This document shows, piece after piece, positions 1-9,332 of a stretch of 64,000 bases of DNA. The stretch comes from Amycolatopsis japonica (GTDB taxonomy: Bacteria > Actinomycetota > Actinomycetes > Mycobacteriales > Pseudonocardiaceae). Numbering within the stretch: position 1 is the first letter of the stretch; every line of letters begins with the position of its first letter. The DNA is taken from the NCBI RefSeq assembly GCF_000732925.1, contig NZ_CP008953.1, positions 6,200,001-6,264,000 of the forward strand, read 5' to 3'. Below the pieces are notes generated by a model. That model saw nothing but the letters and a program-made list of their open reading frames with translations, was not told the DNA's origin and did not search any database. The position numbers were made by a program, and so were the translations under genes.

Positions 1-634
1 GGCCGTCGCCGCCGCACTGGCGGCAGGGGTCCGGGATGACCTCGCCGAAGCCGCGGCAGACCGGGCAGGGGCGGGCGGTGACGACCTGGCCGAGGAACGA
101 CCGCTGCACGGACTGGACCTCGCCCGCGCCGCCGCAGGTGTCGCAGGTCTTGGTGCCGGTGCCTTCGGCCGCGCCGGCGCCGCGGCACAGGTCGCAGACG
201 ATGGCGGTGTCGACGGTGATCTCGCGGTCGACGCCGGTGGCGCACTCCTCGAGGGTCAGGCCGAGGCGGATGAGCGCGTCGGAACCGGGCTGCACGCGGC
301 TGCGCGGGCCACGACCGCGGCCGCCGCCACCACCGGCGGCACCGAAGAACGCGTCCATGATGTCGCCGAGGCCGCCGAAGCCCGAGAACGGGTCTCCGCC
401 GCCACCGCGGGCGCCGCCGTCCATCGGGTCTCCGCCGAGGTCGACGACCTTGCGCTTCTGCGGATCCGACAGCACCTCGTACGCGGTGGTCACCTCGCCG
501 AAACGGTGCTGGGCGTCCTCCGACGGGTTGACGTCGGGGTGCAGTTCACGGGCCAGTTTGCGGTACGCGCGCTTGATCTCCTGATCCGTCGCGTTCTTCG
601 CCACCCCGAGAATGCCGTAATAGTCCCTCGCCAC
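1..634 (-). CDS. dnaJ: Chaperone DnaJ (3' end outside window)
   Basis: Hsp40 co-chaperone that delivers substrates to DnaK and stimulates its ATPase in the cytoplasm. The N-terminus ([11 protein letters not shown]) opens a J domain with the HPD motif (ELHPDVNP). A Gly/Phe-rich linker follows, then the CxxCxGxG zinc-finger repeats; the last readable are CPVCRGFG and CRQCGGDG, so this is a class I DnaJ. The C-terminal substrate domain lies beyond the window edge. The start is GTG at 634, behind an AGAAGGAG ribosome site. It lies about 42 bp downstream of hrcA, which matches the hrcA-dnaJ pair typical of actinobacteria (the second, hrcA-linked DnaJ). Confidence 0.95.
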   Translation of the reverse strand, partial: MARDYYGILGVAKNATDQEIKRAYRKLARELHPDVNPSEDAQHRFGEVTTAYEVLSDPQKRKVVDLGGDPMDGGARGGGGDPFSGFGGLGDIMDAFFGAAGGGGGRGRGPRSRVQPGSDALIRLGLTLEECATGVDREITVDTAIVCDLCRGAGAAEGTGTKTCDTCGGAGEVQSVQRSFLGQVVTARPCPVCRGFGEVIPDPCRQCGGDG

Positions 635-676
635 CGTCTTCGCCTTCTCCTTCTGACTTCGACCTCACCGTCGCGT

Positions 677-1702
677 TCAGCGACCGGAGAGGATCTGCCC
701 CACGTAGTTCGCCACCGCGCGCACCGCGGCGATGGTGTTCGGGTAGTCCATCCTGGTCGGCCCGACGACGCCCATCCCGCCCAGCAGCAGGTCGTCCATT
801 CCGTAGCCGATGGACACCACCGAGGTGCTGCGCATCTGCTCGTCCTCATTTTCCTCACCGATGCGCACCGTGATCGCACCGGGGTTGCGGGCGGCCGCGA
901 GCAGCTTGAGGACGATGACCTGCTCCTCGAGCGCTTCCAGCACCTGCCGCAGTGATCCGGGGAAGTCCGAGACGTTGCGGGTGAGGTTGGCGGTGCCGCC
1001 GAGCACGAGCCGCTCCTCGGGGTGCTCGACCAGCGATTCCACCAGCACGGTGCACACGCGGGTGAGGTTGTCGCGCAGTTCGCCCGGCGACTTCTCGGGC
1101 AGTTCGGCGACCGCCGCCGCGGCCTCGGAGAGACGACGGCCGGCCAGTGCCCCGTTGAGCACCGTGCGCAGCCTGCTCACGTTCTCCTCGGTGATGACGT
1201 CCCCGAGGTCGACGGTGCGCTGGTCGACGCGGCCGGAATCGGTGATCAGCACGAGCATCAGCCGGGCCGGGGTGAGCGGCACCACTTCCAGGTGACGGAC
1301 GGCCGAGTTGGTCATCATCGGGTACTGGATGACCGCGACCTGCCTGGTCAGCTGCGCGAGCAGCCGGACGGACCGGCGCAGGACGTCGTCGACGTCGGTA
1401 CCGCTGTCGAGGAACGCGGTGATGGCCCGGCGCTCGGCCGCGCTGAGCGGTTTGACCTCGGCGATCCGGTCGACGAACAGCCGGTACCCCTTGTCGGTGG
1501 GGATCCGGCCCGCACTGGTGTGGGGCTGTGTGATGTAGCCGTCTTCTTCCAGCGCCGCCATGTCGTTGCGCACGGTGGCGCTGGACACACCGAGGTTGTG
1601 CCGGTCGACGATCGCCTTGGAGCCGACGGGCTCCTGGTTGGACACGTAATCGGCGACGATCGCGCGCAGCACTTCGAAGCGGCGCTCTTCCGCGTTGGCC
1701 AC
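677..1702 (-). CDS. hrcA: Heat-inducible transcription repressor HrcA
   Basis: Repressor of class I heat-shock genes that binds CIRCE operators and is stabilised by GroEL (family knowledge). The N-terminal winged helix is clear ([15 protein letters not shown], then [20 protein letters not shown] and [15 protein letters not shown]). The rest matches the HrcA dimerisation/inserted domain over the usual length of about 340 residues. I choose GTG at 1702 ([10 protein letters not shown]). The GTG six bases upstream, at 1708, lies inside the GGGAGG ribosome site and would have no spacing. It is followed directly by dnaJ. No complete CIRCE inverted repeat is visible upstream. Confidence 0.95.
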   Translation of the reverse strand: MANAEERRFEVLRAIVADYVSNQEPVGSKAIVDRHNLGVSSATVRNDMAALEEDGYITQPHTSAGRIPTDKGYRLFVDRIAEVKPLSAAERRAITAFLDSGTDVDDVLRRSVRLLAQLTRQVAVIQYPMMTNSAVRHLEVVPLTPARLMLVLITDSGRVDQRTVDLGDVITEENVSRLRTVLNGALAGRRLSEAAAAVAELPEKSPGELRDNLTRVCTVLVESLVEHPEERLVLGGTANLTRNVSDFPGSLRQVLEALEEQVIVLKLLAAARNPGAITVRIGEENEDEQMRSTSVVSIGYGMDDLLLGGMGVVGPTRMDYPNTIAAVRAVANYVGQILSGR

Positions 1703-1782
1703 CTGCACCTCCCTCGCTCGTCCTCACAACGAGTTTACGGAAGGTGGAGTGCCCGGTGAGCCACCGGACTTCTTCGGGCCCC

Positions 1783-2391
1783 TCAGCCGCGCCCCCGGAA
1801 GGAGCGCCGCCGCGGCTCCAAGGGCCTCCGGATCACCTTCACCGAACCCCACCAGGCGAAACCCGTGACGCGCAGCACCGGCGCGCCCGGCTCCGGACGC
1901 CGTCGCCCGGTCCCGCGGCCGGTGCCGAATCCGCCCATCAGGCCGAGTCCCCGGACGTCGAGGGCGAAGTCCTCGGGCACGACGATCTTGACACCGCCCA
2001 TCACCGCCACCGCCCTGATCGTGCAGGAGCCGGCGGCGATCCGGGCCCGCCGCAGATCGAGGCGCACACTGCCCCAGAACGCGCGGCTGACGTGACGGGA
2101 CGGGAGCGGTCCGTCGAACCGTCGCGTGGTGCCGGACATGACGGCGAACGAGCGTCGTCCGCCTTGCTCCTCATCGCCGGTATGGGACAGGGCGAGCGCC
2201 CCGCCGGGCGACAGATCCGCGACGACGGGTTCGAATTCCGCGAAGGTCTTGGCCGCGTAGACCGCGTCCAGTCTCGTTTCCAGTTCACCGGCGGTGATCC
2301 GCCCCGCGCCCATGGCTTCGTACAGCAGCTGCGCGACGTTCTCACGATCGGAATCGGCCACCCGCATCGCCGACCGCTTCGGTTCTGACAT
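1783..2391 (-). CDS. DUF1707 domain protein
   Basis: A 202-residue protein starting MSEPKRSAMRVADSDREN. Residues about 9-60 match the DUF1707 (SHOCT-like) domain: a short acidic helical unit with a RITAGELETRLDAVYAAKT segment and a conserved downstream Asp-Leu. The remainder (VMGGVKIVVPEDFALDVRGL) looks like the beta-rich cell-wall-active-antibiotic-response-like C-terminal domain often fused to DUF1707. No transmembrane segment is evident. Biochemical function is unknown. The start is set by the family N-terminus and by a TATCGT -10 box seven bases upstream, suggesting a leaderless transcript. An upstream in-frame start would add 49 residues unlike the family. Confidence 0.8.
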   Translation of the reverse strand: MSEPKRSAMRVADSDRENVAQLLYEAMGAGRITAGELETRLDAVYAAKTFAEFEPVVADLSPGGALALSHTGDEEQGGRRSFAVMSGTTRRFDGPLPSRHVSRAFWGSVRLDLRRARIAAGSCTIRAVAVMGGVKIVVPEDFALDVRGLGLMGGFGTGRGTGRRRPEPGAPVLRVTGFAWWGSVKVIRRPLEPRRRSFRGRG

Positions 2392-2398
2392 GACGGCG

Positions 2399-2404
2399 AC
2401 GATA
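2399..2404 (-). promoter_or_regulatory. -10 box of leaderless promoter for DUF1707 gene
   Basis: TATCGT (TANNNT type) ends seven bases before the ATG at 2391 and no Shine-Dalgarno sequence is present. Transcription would therefore start at or next to the start codon, as is common in actinomycetes. Confidence 0.5.
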
Positions 2405-2580
2405 ACCGTGATCGGCGAATTCCGGAAAGCGCACGACCGCCGCACGGAAAGCCATGAGTGAAATCGGTTTCGCCACCCTGACGGGAATGACAATTCGACG
2501 ACCGGCCATTGACCGACCGGTACCGGAAGGTCTTCCATCTAGCTCACTTGCGGAAGTTCCGACTCAGCGTGGAGCGCACT

Positions 2581-3807
2581 ATGACTTCTTCCTTCCGTCA
2601 TGTCCTGATCGCCGCCATGACCGTGACTTTGGTCGCGGTGGGCGCGCCGGCCGCGAGCGCGGACTCCGATTCGGTATACGTTTCCTCTTCACCGCTTCCC
2701 GCCGGCGAGAACGGTGACGTGCTCAAATCGCAGCCCTCGACCTACAACGGGGCGAAATCGACCCGGATCCAATATCTTTCCCGGGACAACAAGGACAAGC
2801 AGGTGGCCGTGAGCGGTACCGTCCTGGTGCCGAACAATCCGTGGAAGGGTCCCGGTGAACGGCCGATCGTGGCCTACGCGCCGTTCACCTTCGGCATGGG
2901 CCCGGACTGCGCTCCCTCGAAAACCCTCGCGGGTGAGGGCTCCTCGGATCTGGTCTCCGGTTTCCAAGGCGGTTTCGTCAACGCGTTGCTGGGCGCCGGA
3001 TTCGCCGTGGCGCAGACCGACTACATCGGACCGTGGGTGGAAGGCAGCGGCGACCACCCGTACGTCGTCCGGCTGTCCGAGGCGCACACCGTGCTCGACG
3101 TCATCCGCGCCGCGCAGCGCCTGCCCGGAACGGGTCTGCCCGCCGACGGCCCGGTCGGTATCGCCGGCTACTCCGAGGGCGGCAGTGCCGCCGCGGCCGC
3201 CGCCGAACTCGCCGCCACCTACGCGCCCGAACTGAACGTCAAGGGCGTCTACTCCGGCGCGGCGCCCGCGGACAAGGCCGCGCTGTCCAAGTCGCTCGAC
3301 GGCGGGATGTACGCCGGGTTCCTCGGTTACGCGCTGATCGGCATCAACCAGGCCTATCCCGAGGCCAGGTTGATGGACCTGGCCAACCCGGCCGGGGCCG
3401 ATCTGTTCCTGAAGGCCCGACAGACCTGCACGCTGAACGCGGTCTTCCAGTTCATGTACAAGCAGACCAGCTCGCTGACGAAGGAGGGCAAGCCGGTGTC
3501 CGCCTACCTGTCCCAGCCGCCGTTCGACACGATCGTGGCGGAGAACCGGATCGGCACCGTCAAGCCCGCGATGCCGGTGCTGGTCGAACACAGCCCGATG
3601 GACGACGTCATCCCGGCGGCCGTCGGCAAGCAGATGGCGAAGGACTGGTGCGGCAAGGGCGCCAACGTCCAGTGGAAGGACCTGCCGACGTTCACGCCGT
3701 TCTTCTCCCACGCGCTGGGCATGACGACCGCGTCGACCGACGCCGCCGAGTGGCTGAAGGGCGCGTTCAACGGCCAAGCGGGCAGCGGCAACTGCGGCCG
3801 GTTCTGA
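2581..3807 (+). CDS. Secreted lipase (LIP family, alpha/beta hydrolase)
   Basis: A 408-residue exported esterase/lipase of the secretory lipase (LIP) type that also occurs in mycobacteria and rhodococci. The signal peptide covers residues 1-27 (hydrophobic core VLIAAMTVTLVAV, AxA cleavage at ASA). The nucleophile elbow is GYSEGG; the acid is probably in HSPMDDVIP and the histidine in FFSHALG, a full triad in order. Cysteine pairs near GPDCAP and the C-terminal GNCGRF suggest an extracellular fold with disulfides. The start at 2581 has GGAG seven bases upstream; an earlier in-frame ATG at 2509 would bury the signal peptide. The gene is followed by a 65-bp perfect palindrome. Substrate not predictable. 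Confidence 0.88.
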   Translation: MTSSFRHVLIAAMTVTLVAVGAPAASADSDSVYVSSSPLPAGENGDVLKSQPSTYNGAKSTRIQYLSRDNKDKQVAVSGTVLVPNNPWKGPGERPIVAYAPFTFGMGPDCAPSKTLAGEGSSDLVSGFQGGFVNALLGAGFAVAQTDYIGPWVEGSGDHPYVVRLSEAHTVLDVIRAAQRLPGTGLPADGPVGIAGYSEGGSAAAAAAELAATYAPELNVKGVYSGAAPADKAALSKSLDGGMYAGFLGYALIGINQAYPEARLMDLANPAGADLFLKARQTCTLNAVFQFMYKQTSSLTKEGKPVSAYLSQPPFDTIVAENRIGTVKPAMPVLVEHSPMDDVIPAAVGKQMAKDWCGKGANVQWKDLPTFTPFFSHALGMTTASTDAAEWLKGAFNGQAGSGNCGRF

Positions 3808-3813
3808 CCCGCG

Positions 3814-3878
3814 CCGAAGTACATGAAGGCCCCCTTCCTTGCGCCTGGCGCAAGGAAGGGGGCCTTCATGTACTTCGG
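3814..3878. terminator. 65-bp perfect palindrome between convergent genes
   Basis: Two 32-base arms, 3814-3845 and 3847-3878, are exact reverse complements around a single central T. Each arm contains the smaller hairpin GAAGG-CCC-CCTTC. It lies between the lipase stop and the convergent mmsA stop, so a bidirectional terminator is the simplest reading. There is no U-tract. It resembles the palindrome at 36052-36091. Confidence 0.75.
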
Positions 3879-3891
3879 GAGCGAGGCGGCG

Positions 3892-5388
3892 TCAGCTGTT
3901 GCGCGGGAACCCGAGGTTCACCCCGCCCTGCGAAGGATCGGGCCACCGCGAGGTGACGACCTTCGTCCGCGTGAAGAAGTGGAACCCTTCCGGCCCGTAG
4001 GCGTGGCTGTCCCCGAACAGCGAGTCCTTCCACCCGCCGAACGAGTAGTAGCCGACCGGCACCGGGATCGGCACGTTCACGCCGACCATCCCGACCTCGA
4101 CCTCGTTCTGGAACCGCCGCGCGGCCCGCCCGTCGTTGGTGAAGATCGCGGTGCCGTTGCCGTAGGGGTTGGCGTTGATCAGCTCCAGCGCCGCGTCGTA
4201 GCCCTCGGCCCGCGCGACCGCCAGCACCGGACCGAAGATCTCGTCGGTGTACACGGACATGTCCGGGGTGACCTGGTCGAACAGTGTCGGGCCGAGCCAG
4301 AACCCGCCGTCCTCGCCGTCGACCTCGATGCCGCGGCCGTCGACGACGAGCCGGGCGCCCGCTTCGACCCCGGCCTCCACATAGGACTCGACGCGTTCGT
4401 GGTGGGCAGCGGTGACGAGCGGCCCCATCTCCGAGGTGGGCCGCATCCCGTCGCCGACGCGCAGCCGCTTGATCCGGTCGGCGATCTTCGCGACCAGTTC
4501 GTCGCCGACCGGGTCGACCGCGACCACGACCGACACCGCCATGCACCGCTCCCCCGCCGAGCCGAAGCCCGCCGAGACGGCCGCGTCGGCGGCGAGGTCG
4601 AGGTCCGCGTCCGGGAGGACGACCATGTGGTTCTTCGCGCCGCCGAGCGCCTGCACGCGTTTCCCTTGCCTGGTCCCGGTTTCGTAGACGTACTTCGCGA
4701 TCGGCGTCGACCCGACGAACGAGATCGCCTTGACGTCACGGTGTTCCAGCAGGCCGTCAACGGCCACCTTGTCGCCGTGCAAGACATTGAGGACGCCGTC
4801 GGGCAGGCCCGCCTCGGCGAACAGTTCCGCGATGAACACGGCCGCGGACGGGTCCTTCTCACTCGGCTTGAGCACGACGGTGTTGCCGCACGCGAGCGCG
4901 TTCGGCACGAACCACAGCGGGACCATCGCCGGGAAGTTGAACGGCGAGATCACGCCGACCACGCCCAGCGGCTGCGAGATCGAGTACACGTCGACACCGG
5001 TCGAGGCGTTCTCGCTGAATCCGCCCTTGAGCATCTGCGCCGCGCCACAGGCGTACTCGACGTTCTCGATCGCGCGGGCGACTTCGCCGGCGGCGTCGGA
5101 TTCGACCTTGCCGTGTTCGCTGGTGACGATCTTCGCCAGTTCGTGACGCCGCGCCGAAAGCAGCTCACGGAAGGCGAACAGCACCCGGGTCCGCCCCGCC
5201 AGCGACGTGCCGCGCCAGCCCGGCAGCGCCCGGGACGCGGCCGCGACTGCGGCGTCGACGTCGTCCTGCGCCGCGAAGGCGACCTTCGCCCGCACCTGGC
5301 CAGTGGCCGGATCGAACACGTCACCCGATCGTTCGCTCACGCCTTCGCACGGTTTGCCGTCGATCCAGTGGTTGATGCGGTCGGTCAC
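3892..5388 (-). CDS. mmsA: Methylmalonate/malonate-semialdehyde dehydrogenase (CoA-acylating)
   Basis: Converts malonate or methylmalonate semialdehyde with CoA and NAD to acetyl-CoA or propionyl-CoA. It serves valine, inositol and beta-alanine catabolism in the cytoplasm. The 498 residues span the full aldehyde dehydrogenase fold. The catalytic cysteine is Cys282 (GERCMA). The GGAKNH segment near 249-254 lacks the general-base Glu of ordinary aldehyde dehydrogenases, which is the hallmark of the CoA-acylating MmsA group; NFPAMVPLWF is also typical. It starts at GTG 5388 behind AAGGCGG and diverges from a PucR regulator. Because PucR proteins control purine and pyrimidine degradation, its likely role here is the last step from beta-alanine-derived malonate semialdehyde. 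Confidence 0.93.
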   Translation of the reverse strand: MTDRINHWIDGKPCEGVSERSGDVFDPATGQVRAKVAFAAQDDVDAAVAAASRALPGWRGTSLAGRTRVLFAFRELLSARRHELAKIVTSEHGKVESDAAGEVARAIENVEYACGAAQMLKGGFSENASTGVDVYSISQPLGVVGVISPFNFPAMVPLWFVPNALACGNTVVLKPSEKDPSAAVFIAELFAEAGLPDGVLNVLHGDKVAVDGLLEHRDVKAISFVGSTPIAKYVYETGTRQGKRVQALGGAKNHMVVLPDADLDLAADAAVSAGFGSAGERCMAVSVVVAVDPVGDELVAKIADRIKRLRVGDGMRPTSEMGPLVTAAHHERVESYVEAGVEAGARLVVDGRGIEVDGEDGGFWLGPTLFDQVTPDMSVYTDEIFGPVLAVARAEGYDAALELINANPYGNGTAIFTNDGRAARRFQNEVEVGMVGVNVPIPVPVGYYSFGGWKDSLFGDSHAYGPEGFHFFTRTKVVTSRWPDPSQGGVNLGFPRNS

Positions 5389-5491
5389 GGGTTCCGCCTT
5401 CCTGGTCCTGATACCTGCTCCCGGTCGAGTCTGGGTGCGCGCGCCACACCGACGCCATCGTCAACGTGTACGGACTCCCGGTCCCGCCCGT

Positions 5492-5499
5492 ACAGTCTG
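5492..5499 (+). promoter_or_regulatory. ACAGTCTG octamer in the mmsA/pucR intergenic region
   Basis: The octamer ACAGTCTG occurs here, 33 bases before the PucR start, and twice more upstream of the NCS1 permease (11201 and 11232). Sharing between two functionally linked promoter regions suggests an operator, perhaps for PucR itself. It may also overlap a -10 box (TACAGT at 5491). Confidence 0.35.
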
Positions 5500-5531
5500 T
5501 CTCCAGCGTTGTCGAACCGGGTGGGAGGCCG

Positions 5532-7154
5532 ATGTACCCGACCGTCGCCGAGGTGCTCGCGCTGCCGGTGCTGCGTCAGGGCAGGCCCCATGTGGTGGCA
5601 GGGGCGGCGGGGCTGGACGCGCCGGTCCGCTGGGCGCACGTCGCCGAGGTCGCGGACATCGCCCCGTTGCTGCGGGGCGGGGAGCTCGTGCTCACCACCG
5701 GGGTCGCGCTGCCCGACGACGGCGCCGCGCTGGCCAGGTACGTCGGTGATCTGGCGGGGATCGGGGTCGCCGGGATCGTCGTGGAGCTGGTCCGGCATTG
5801 GAGCGAGAAGCTGCCGCCCGCGCTGGTCGACGCCGCGGACCGCCACGGTGTCCCGCTGATCACCCTTTCGCGCGAGACGCGTTTCGTGTCGGTCACCGAG
5901 GCGGTGAACGGGCTGATCGTCGACGCCCAGGTCGACGAACTGCGCGCGGCCGAGCGGGTCCACGAGACCTTCACCGCGCTCACGATCGCCGGCGCCGAAC
6001 CGGGCGAAATCCTGCGGGAGGTCGCGAGGCTCACCGAGCATCCCGTCGTGCTGGAGACGCTGTCGCACGAGGTCCTCGCCTACGACACGGCGGGGACCGA
6101 TCCCGGCGAACTGCTGCCCGGCTGGCCGTCCCGGTCGCGCCCGGTGCAGGTCGGCGAGCGGACCGGCTACCACCAGGGCGCGGGCTGGCTGATCACCGTG
6201 GTCGGCGCGCGCGGGCACGACTGGGGACGGCTGGTCGTCGTCTGCGGGGATCAGCCGCCGCACCGGCACGTCGTGGTCGCCGAGCGGGCGGCGTCCGCGC
6301 TCGCGGTGCACCGGCTGGTCGCGAAGGACACCGACAGCCTCGAACGCCAGGCGCACCGCGCGATCCTGACCGAACTGCTGGCGAACCCGGTGCCGCCCGC
6401 CGAACTGACCGCGCGGGCCTCCGCGCTGGGTGTCCCGCTCACCGGGCGGCTGCTGGTCGGGGTCGCCGTGCGGCCCCGGATCACCGTGACCGCCAAGACC
6501 GCGCAGTCCACTCCGGTACTGCTGCGGGAACTCGCCGAGGCGACGGTGCTCGCCGCGCGGCACGCCAAGGTGTCCGCGCTGGTGGCCACCGACGACACGC
6601 AGGTGCGCGCACTGATCGCGCTCTCGCCGGAGGCGGGGGTCGACGCGGTCCTGCGACGGCTGGCCACCGACGTCCACGAGGCCCGTGCCGGCGCGCCCGC
6701 CGTGGTCGCGGTCGGGACCACGGGCAGCGGGCCCGCCGAAGCACGGCGGACGCTCGTCGAAGCCGCGCAGGTCGCCGCCGCGGCGCTCGCCGAGAACGTC
6801 GAACGGGTGCTCCACCGGCTCGACGACGTCCGGTTGCGCGGACTGCTGCATCTGCTGGCCGGCGACGAACGGATCACCGCGTTCGCCGCGCGGGAGCTCG
6901 GCCCGCTGCTGAGCCGGGACGCCGCGCAGGGCAGCAGACTCGTTCAGGCGTTGAGGCATTACTGCGAGCACGGCGGCAACAAGTCCGCGGCGGCCGCCGC
7001 CGCGCACACCTCCCGCACCGCGTACTACCAGCAGCTGGCCCGGATCGAGCAGGTCCTGGGCGTGCGGCTCGAAGATCCGGAGTCGATGCTCTCGCTTTAT
7101 GTCGCTTTGCTCGCCCACGACATTCGAAAAGCGGACGACCACACGTCCGGGTGA
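5532..7154 (+). CDS. PucR-family transcriptional regulator
   Basis: A 540-residue activator of the PucR/CdaR family. The N-terminal PucR_1 purine-catabolism domain (YPTVAEVLALPVLRQG, then LTTGVALP) covers about residues 1-120. A CdaR GGDEF-like middle segment lies around 290-410. The C-terminal helix-turn-helix (GGNKSAAAAAAHTSRTAYYQ, then RLEDPESMLSLYVALLA) spans about 470-535. The start at 5532 is chosen because GGGAGG sits just upstream and the PucR_1 domain begins at once. It diverges from mmsA, and by family it should sense a nitrogen-catabolism intermediate and control the pyrimidine operon at 11.3 kb. That target assignment is inference. Confidence 0.88.
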   Translation: MYPTVAEVLALPVLRQGRPHVVAGAAGLDAPVRWAHVAEVADIAPLLRGGELVLTTGVALPDDGAALARYVGDLAGIGVAGIVVELVRHWSEKLPPALVDAADRHGVPLITLSRETRFVSVTEAVNGLIVDAQVDELRAAERVHETFTALTIAGAEPGEILREVARLTEHPVVLETLSHEVLAYDTAGTDPGELLPGWPSRSRPVQVGERTGYHQGAGWLITVVGARGHDWGRLVVVCGDQPPHRHVVVAERAASALAVHRLVAKDTDSLERQAHRAILTELLANPVPPAELTARASALGVPLTGRLLVGVAVRPRITVTAKTAQSTPVLLRELAEATVLAARHAKVSALVATDDTQVRALIALSPEAGVDAVLRRLATDVHEARAGAPAVVAVGTTGSGPAEARRTLVEAAQVAAAALAENVERVLHRLDDVRLRGLLHLLAGDERITAFAARELGPLLSRDAAQGSRLVQALRHYCEHGGNKSAAAAAAHTSRTAYYQQLARIEQVLGVRLEDPESMLSLYVALLAHDIRKADDHTSG

Positions 7155-7213
7155 GTAAATCTCACCCGAGCGTGGAACACAGTGATCGGGCCACGTCAGC
7201 CGATAGGGTTGAT

Positions 7214-7579
7214 ATGGCTTTCTTCGAACCGATCGGCGCCTGCGTGCTCGCGTTGGCCTGTATGGCCCCGGCGCAACCCGCCGAATCCACGTTTCAGCTG
7301 ACCAGCCACGACACCAGGGGCCGGATCGGCACCGTCTCGCTCACCTGCGGGCCCACCGGGGGTTCCCACCCCTCGCGCGGGAACGCCTGCGGCAAACTGT
7401 CCGAAGTGGACGGAAAGTTCGACAGGCTCCGCCCCGAACCTCGGGCCTGCACCCTCGAATACTCGCCGGTGGACGTCTCCGCGGTCGGCAAGTGGCGCGG
7501 CGAACCGGTCACCTTCCGCACCTCGTACGCCAACCGGTGCGTCGCCGACGCCGAGTCGGCCGGCGTCTTCACCTTCTGA
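7214..7579 (+). CDS. Subtilisin inhibitor-like (SSI family) secreted protein
   Basis: A 121-residue protein with a short signal peptide (core CVLALACMA) followed by the SSI fold: LTCGPTGGSHP, NACGKL, CTLEYSPVDVSAVGKWRG and a C-terminal GVFTF. The four cysteines expected for the two SSI disulfides are present. In SSI proteins the reactive bond follows the residue two after the third cysteine, which here gives Leu at P1 and Glu at P1'. SSI proteins are exported inhibitors of serine proteases and transglutaminase-activating proteases in actinomycetes. There is no strong ribosome site; TAGGGT lies four bases before the ATG. It ends at a hairpin facing the convergent membrane protein gene. Confidence 0.87.
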   Translation: MAFFEPIGACVLALACMAPAQPAESTFQLTSHDTRGRIGTVSLTCGPTGGSHPSRGNACGKLSEVDGKFDRLRPEPRACTLEYSPVDVSAVGKWRGEPVTFRTSYANRCVADAESAGVFTF

Positions 7580-7647
7580 CCGAGGCACTTCCGTCGAGGT
7601 GACCGCCGGACCTCCCCCTCGGTGGCCCGGCGGCGCCGTTCACCGCC

Positions 7648-7686
7648 GCCTTGATCGCCCTCACCCCCAAAGAGGGCGATCAAGGC
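7648..7686. terminator. Hairpin between convergent genes
   Basis: The 15-base arms 7648-7662 and 7672-7686 are exact reverse complements (GCCTTGATCGCCCTC) around a 9-base loop. The hairpin lies between the SSI gene stop and the convergent membrane protein stop. Confidence 0.7.
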
Positions 7687-7699
7687 CGTGGGTCACGGC

Positions 7700-9262
7700 T
7701 CAAGGACGGATCACGTACCGGCAGCCGGTCCCGTCCTTCGCGGTGACGGGGGTCTGACGCGCGAGGGACCGGCTCAGGTTCCATTCGCGCCAATCATCTT
7801 CCGGGATTTCCCGCACGACCGGCCCGAGCACACAGGACCGCAGCGGCTCGGGGAGCCGGTCGGCCGACGGCACCACGTCGGCGGAAAACCGTGACAGGTA
7901 AGTGGTGTCGAGTGTCTTGCCGTGCGCGAGCCGGTCGATGTTGCGATCGGCGATGAACCGTTCCGGATCCAGCACGGCCAACCCCAGCAGTGCCGCGACG
8001 GCCGCTCCGATGGCCGCGCGCGGCAGCCAGGCCGACCGCAGCGGGATCAGGGACGCGAGCACCAGCACGAAGATCAGGCCGATCCAGAGCTCGCAGACCT
8101 CGACCAGCAGCCGCAGCACGGTGAACCCGTACGCCTGCTGGTATGTCCACATGCGACTCAACGCCGACGCGACCAGCACCAGGCTGAGCACGCTCAACGC
8201 GCCGAGCAGTCCGCGCTGCCAGGCGCGATCGGCCACCGAGGTCTTCGGCGCCCAGCGCAGCGCGGCGGCGACCAGCAGCAGCGTCAGCACGGTGATGGCG
8301 GACAGCTGCCAGAACCCGCTCCTGGCGTACTCGGCCGCCGTCAGGCCGCTCGTGGCCAGCAGGTATTCGGTGCCGCCGAACAACACGACCAGGCGGACCA
8401 CGACGAAACTCGTGAACAGCAGTACCAGCACACCCAGCGGCAACGTCCATTCGAGCCGGTGCGCGAGCCGTTTGCGCGGTGCGTCGTCGGCGGCGGGCAG
8501 CGGGGGCGCCGCCAGCAGGTAACACGCCCCGGTGACGGCGAACGCGGCCACCACGAACAGGAAACCCCAGCGCACGAACGTTCCCGGGTTCAGTTCGGGG
8601 ATCACCGCGTCGACGACGCCCGCGAACGCGGCGTCCGCGCCCCGCAACAGCGGGACGAACACCAGCAGCAGCAAGGCACTCGCCAGCACGGGCACGAGGA
8701 ACCTCGGCCGTGTCCGGCCTTCCTGTTTCTTGCCGAGCTTCGTGAGCCCGCGCCCGACCCACGGGATCGAAAGCAGCGCTTCGATGGGGACCGCGAAGAC
8801 GTCGTAGACGATCGTGTTCACGGTGCGTTTCCCGACCACCGCGAGGGATCCCGCGACGAAGGCCGCCAGCACGCACAGCACGTTCAGCCACACCGACGCG
8901 CGGAACATGCCGACCGCGAGCAGTCCGAGGGCGGCCGCCGCCCAGACCGCGTTGACCAGCCCGAAATGCGGTTCGGCGTCGCCGCGGGCGCGCTTGTCGG
9001 CGAAGTAGACGGCGGCCGCGAAGGCGAGCCCCGCCACGAACCAGCCCGCGCCGGGGTCGTCCGGCATGACGAAGGCGGCGACCAGCCCGGCCGCGACCGC
9101 CGCGGGCAGCACGGAGGCGGGCAGCGGGACGATCGCCGACTTCGGCGGTACCCGCGGCCGCATCAGTATCGGCACCTGCGACACCGGCGGGGCGGGCGGC
9201 AGGGTGGTCGTCGCCGAGGGCGGCGACGCGTGCGCCTGCTTCTCCTCTTGCTCTTCGCTCAT
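7700..9262 (-). CDS. DUF4153/DUF4173-like polytopic membrane protein
   Basis: A 520-residue integral membrane protein. A hydrophilic N-terminus rich in Glu, Pro and Ser (about 50 residues) is followed by roughly a dozen hydrophobic segments. The segment VNTIVYDVFAVPIEALLSIP and the following charged loop resemble DUF4153/DUF4173 membrane proteins. A soluble C-terminal part (SADVVPSADRLPEPLRSCVL) probably faces outside. The start at 9262 has a clear GGAGG five bases upstream; a start 30 bases earlier has none. Molecular function is unknown. It lies 70 bp downstream of a histidine kinase on the same strand, so it could be part of that system, but nothing proves this. Confidence 0.75.
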   Translation of the reverse strand: MSEEQEEKQAHASPPSATTTLPPAPPVSQVPILMRPRVPPKSAIVPLPASVLPAAVAAGLVAAFVMPDDPGAGWFVAGLAFAAAVYFADKRARGDAEPHFGLVNAVWAAAALGLLAVGMFRASVWLNVLCVLAAFVAGSLAVVGKRTVNTIVYDVFAVPIEALLSIPWVGRGLTKLGKKQEGRTRPRFLVPVLASALLLLVFVPLLRGADAAFAGVVDAVIPELNPGTFVRWGFLFVVAAFAVTGACYLLAAPPLPAADDAPRKRLAHRLEWTLPLGVLVLLFTSFVVVRLVVLFGGTEYLLATSGLTAAEYARSGFWQLSAITVLTLLLVAAALRWAPKTSVADRAWQRGLLGALSVLSLVLVASALSRMWTYQQAYGFTVLRLLVEVCELWIGLIFVLVLASLIPLRSAWLPRAAIGAAVAALLGLAVLDPERFIADRNIDRLAHGKTLDTTYLSRFSADVVPSADRLPEPLRSCVLGPVVREIPEDDWREWNLSRSLARQTPVTAKDGTGCRYVIRP

Positions 9263-9332
9263 CGAATCCTCCAGTTTGCGAAAGCACATCACGTTGGCCG
9301 TGCGCGGCCGCCCGAAAGCAGCGACCGGGGAA

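Noticed and set aside
1709-1782. CIRCE operator upstream of hrcA
   Set aside because: Only a half-site-like GCACTC is found; the required inverted repeat TTAGCACTC-N9-GAGTGCTAA is not there. A short CCGGTG-AGC-CACCGG hairpin at 1753-1767 is more likely an end-of-gene feature.
3814-3878. CRISPR or tandem repeat
   Set aside because: It is a single inverted repeat without direct repeats or spacers; no CRISPR array is seen in the window.
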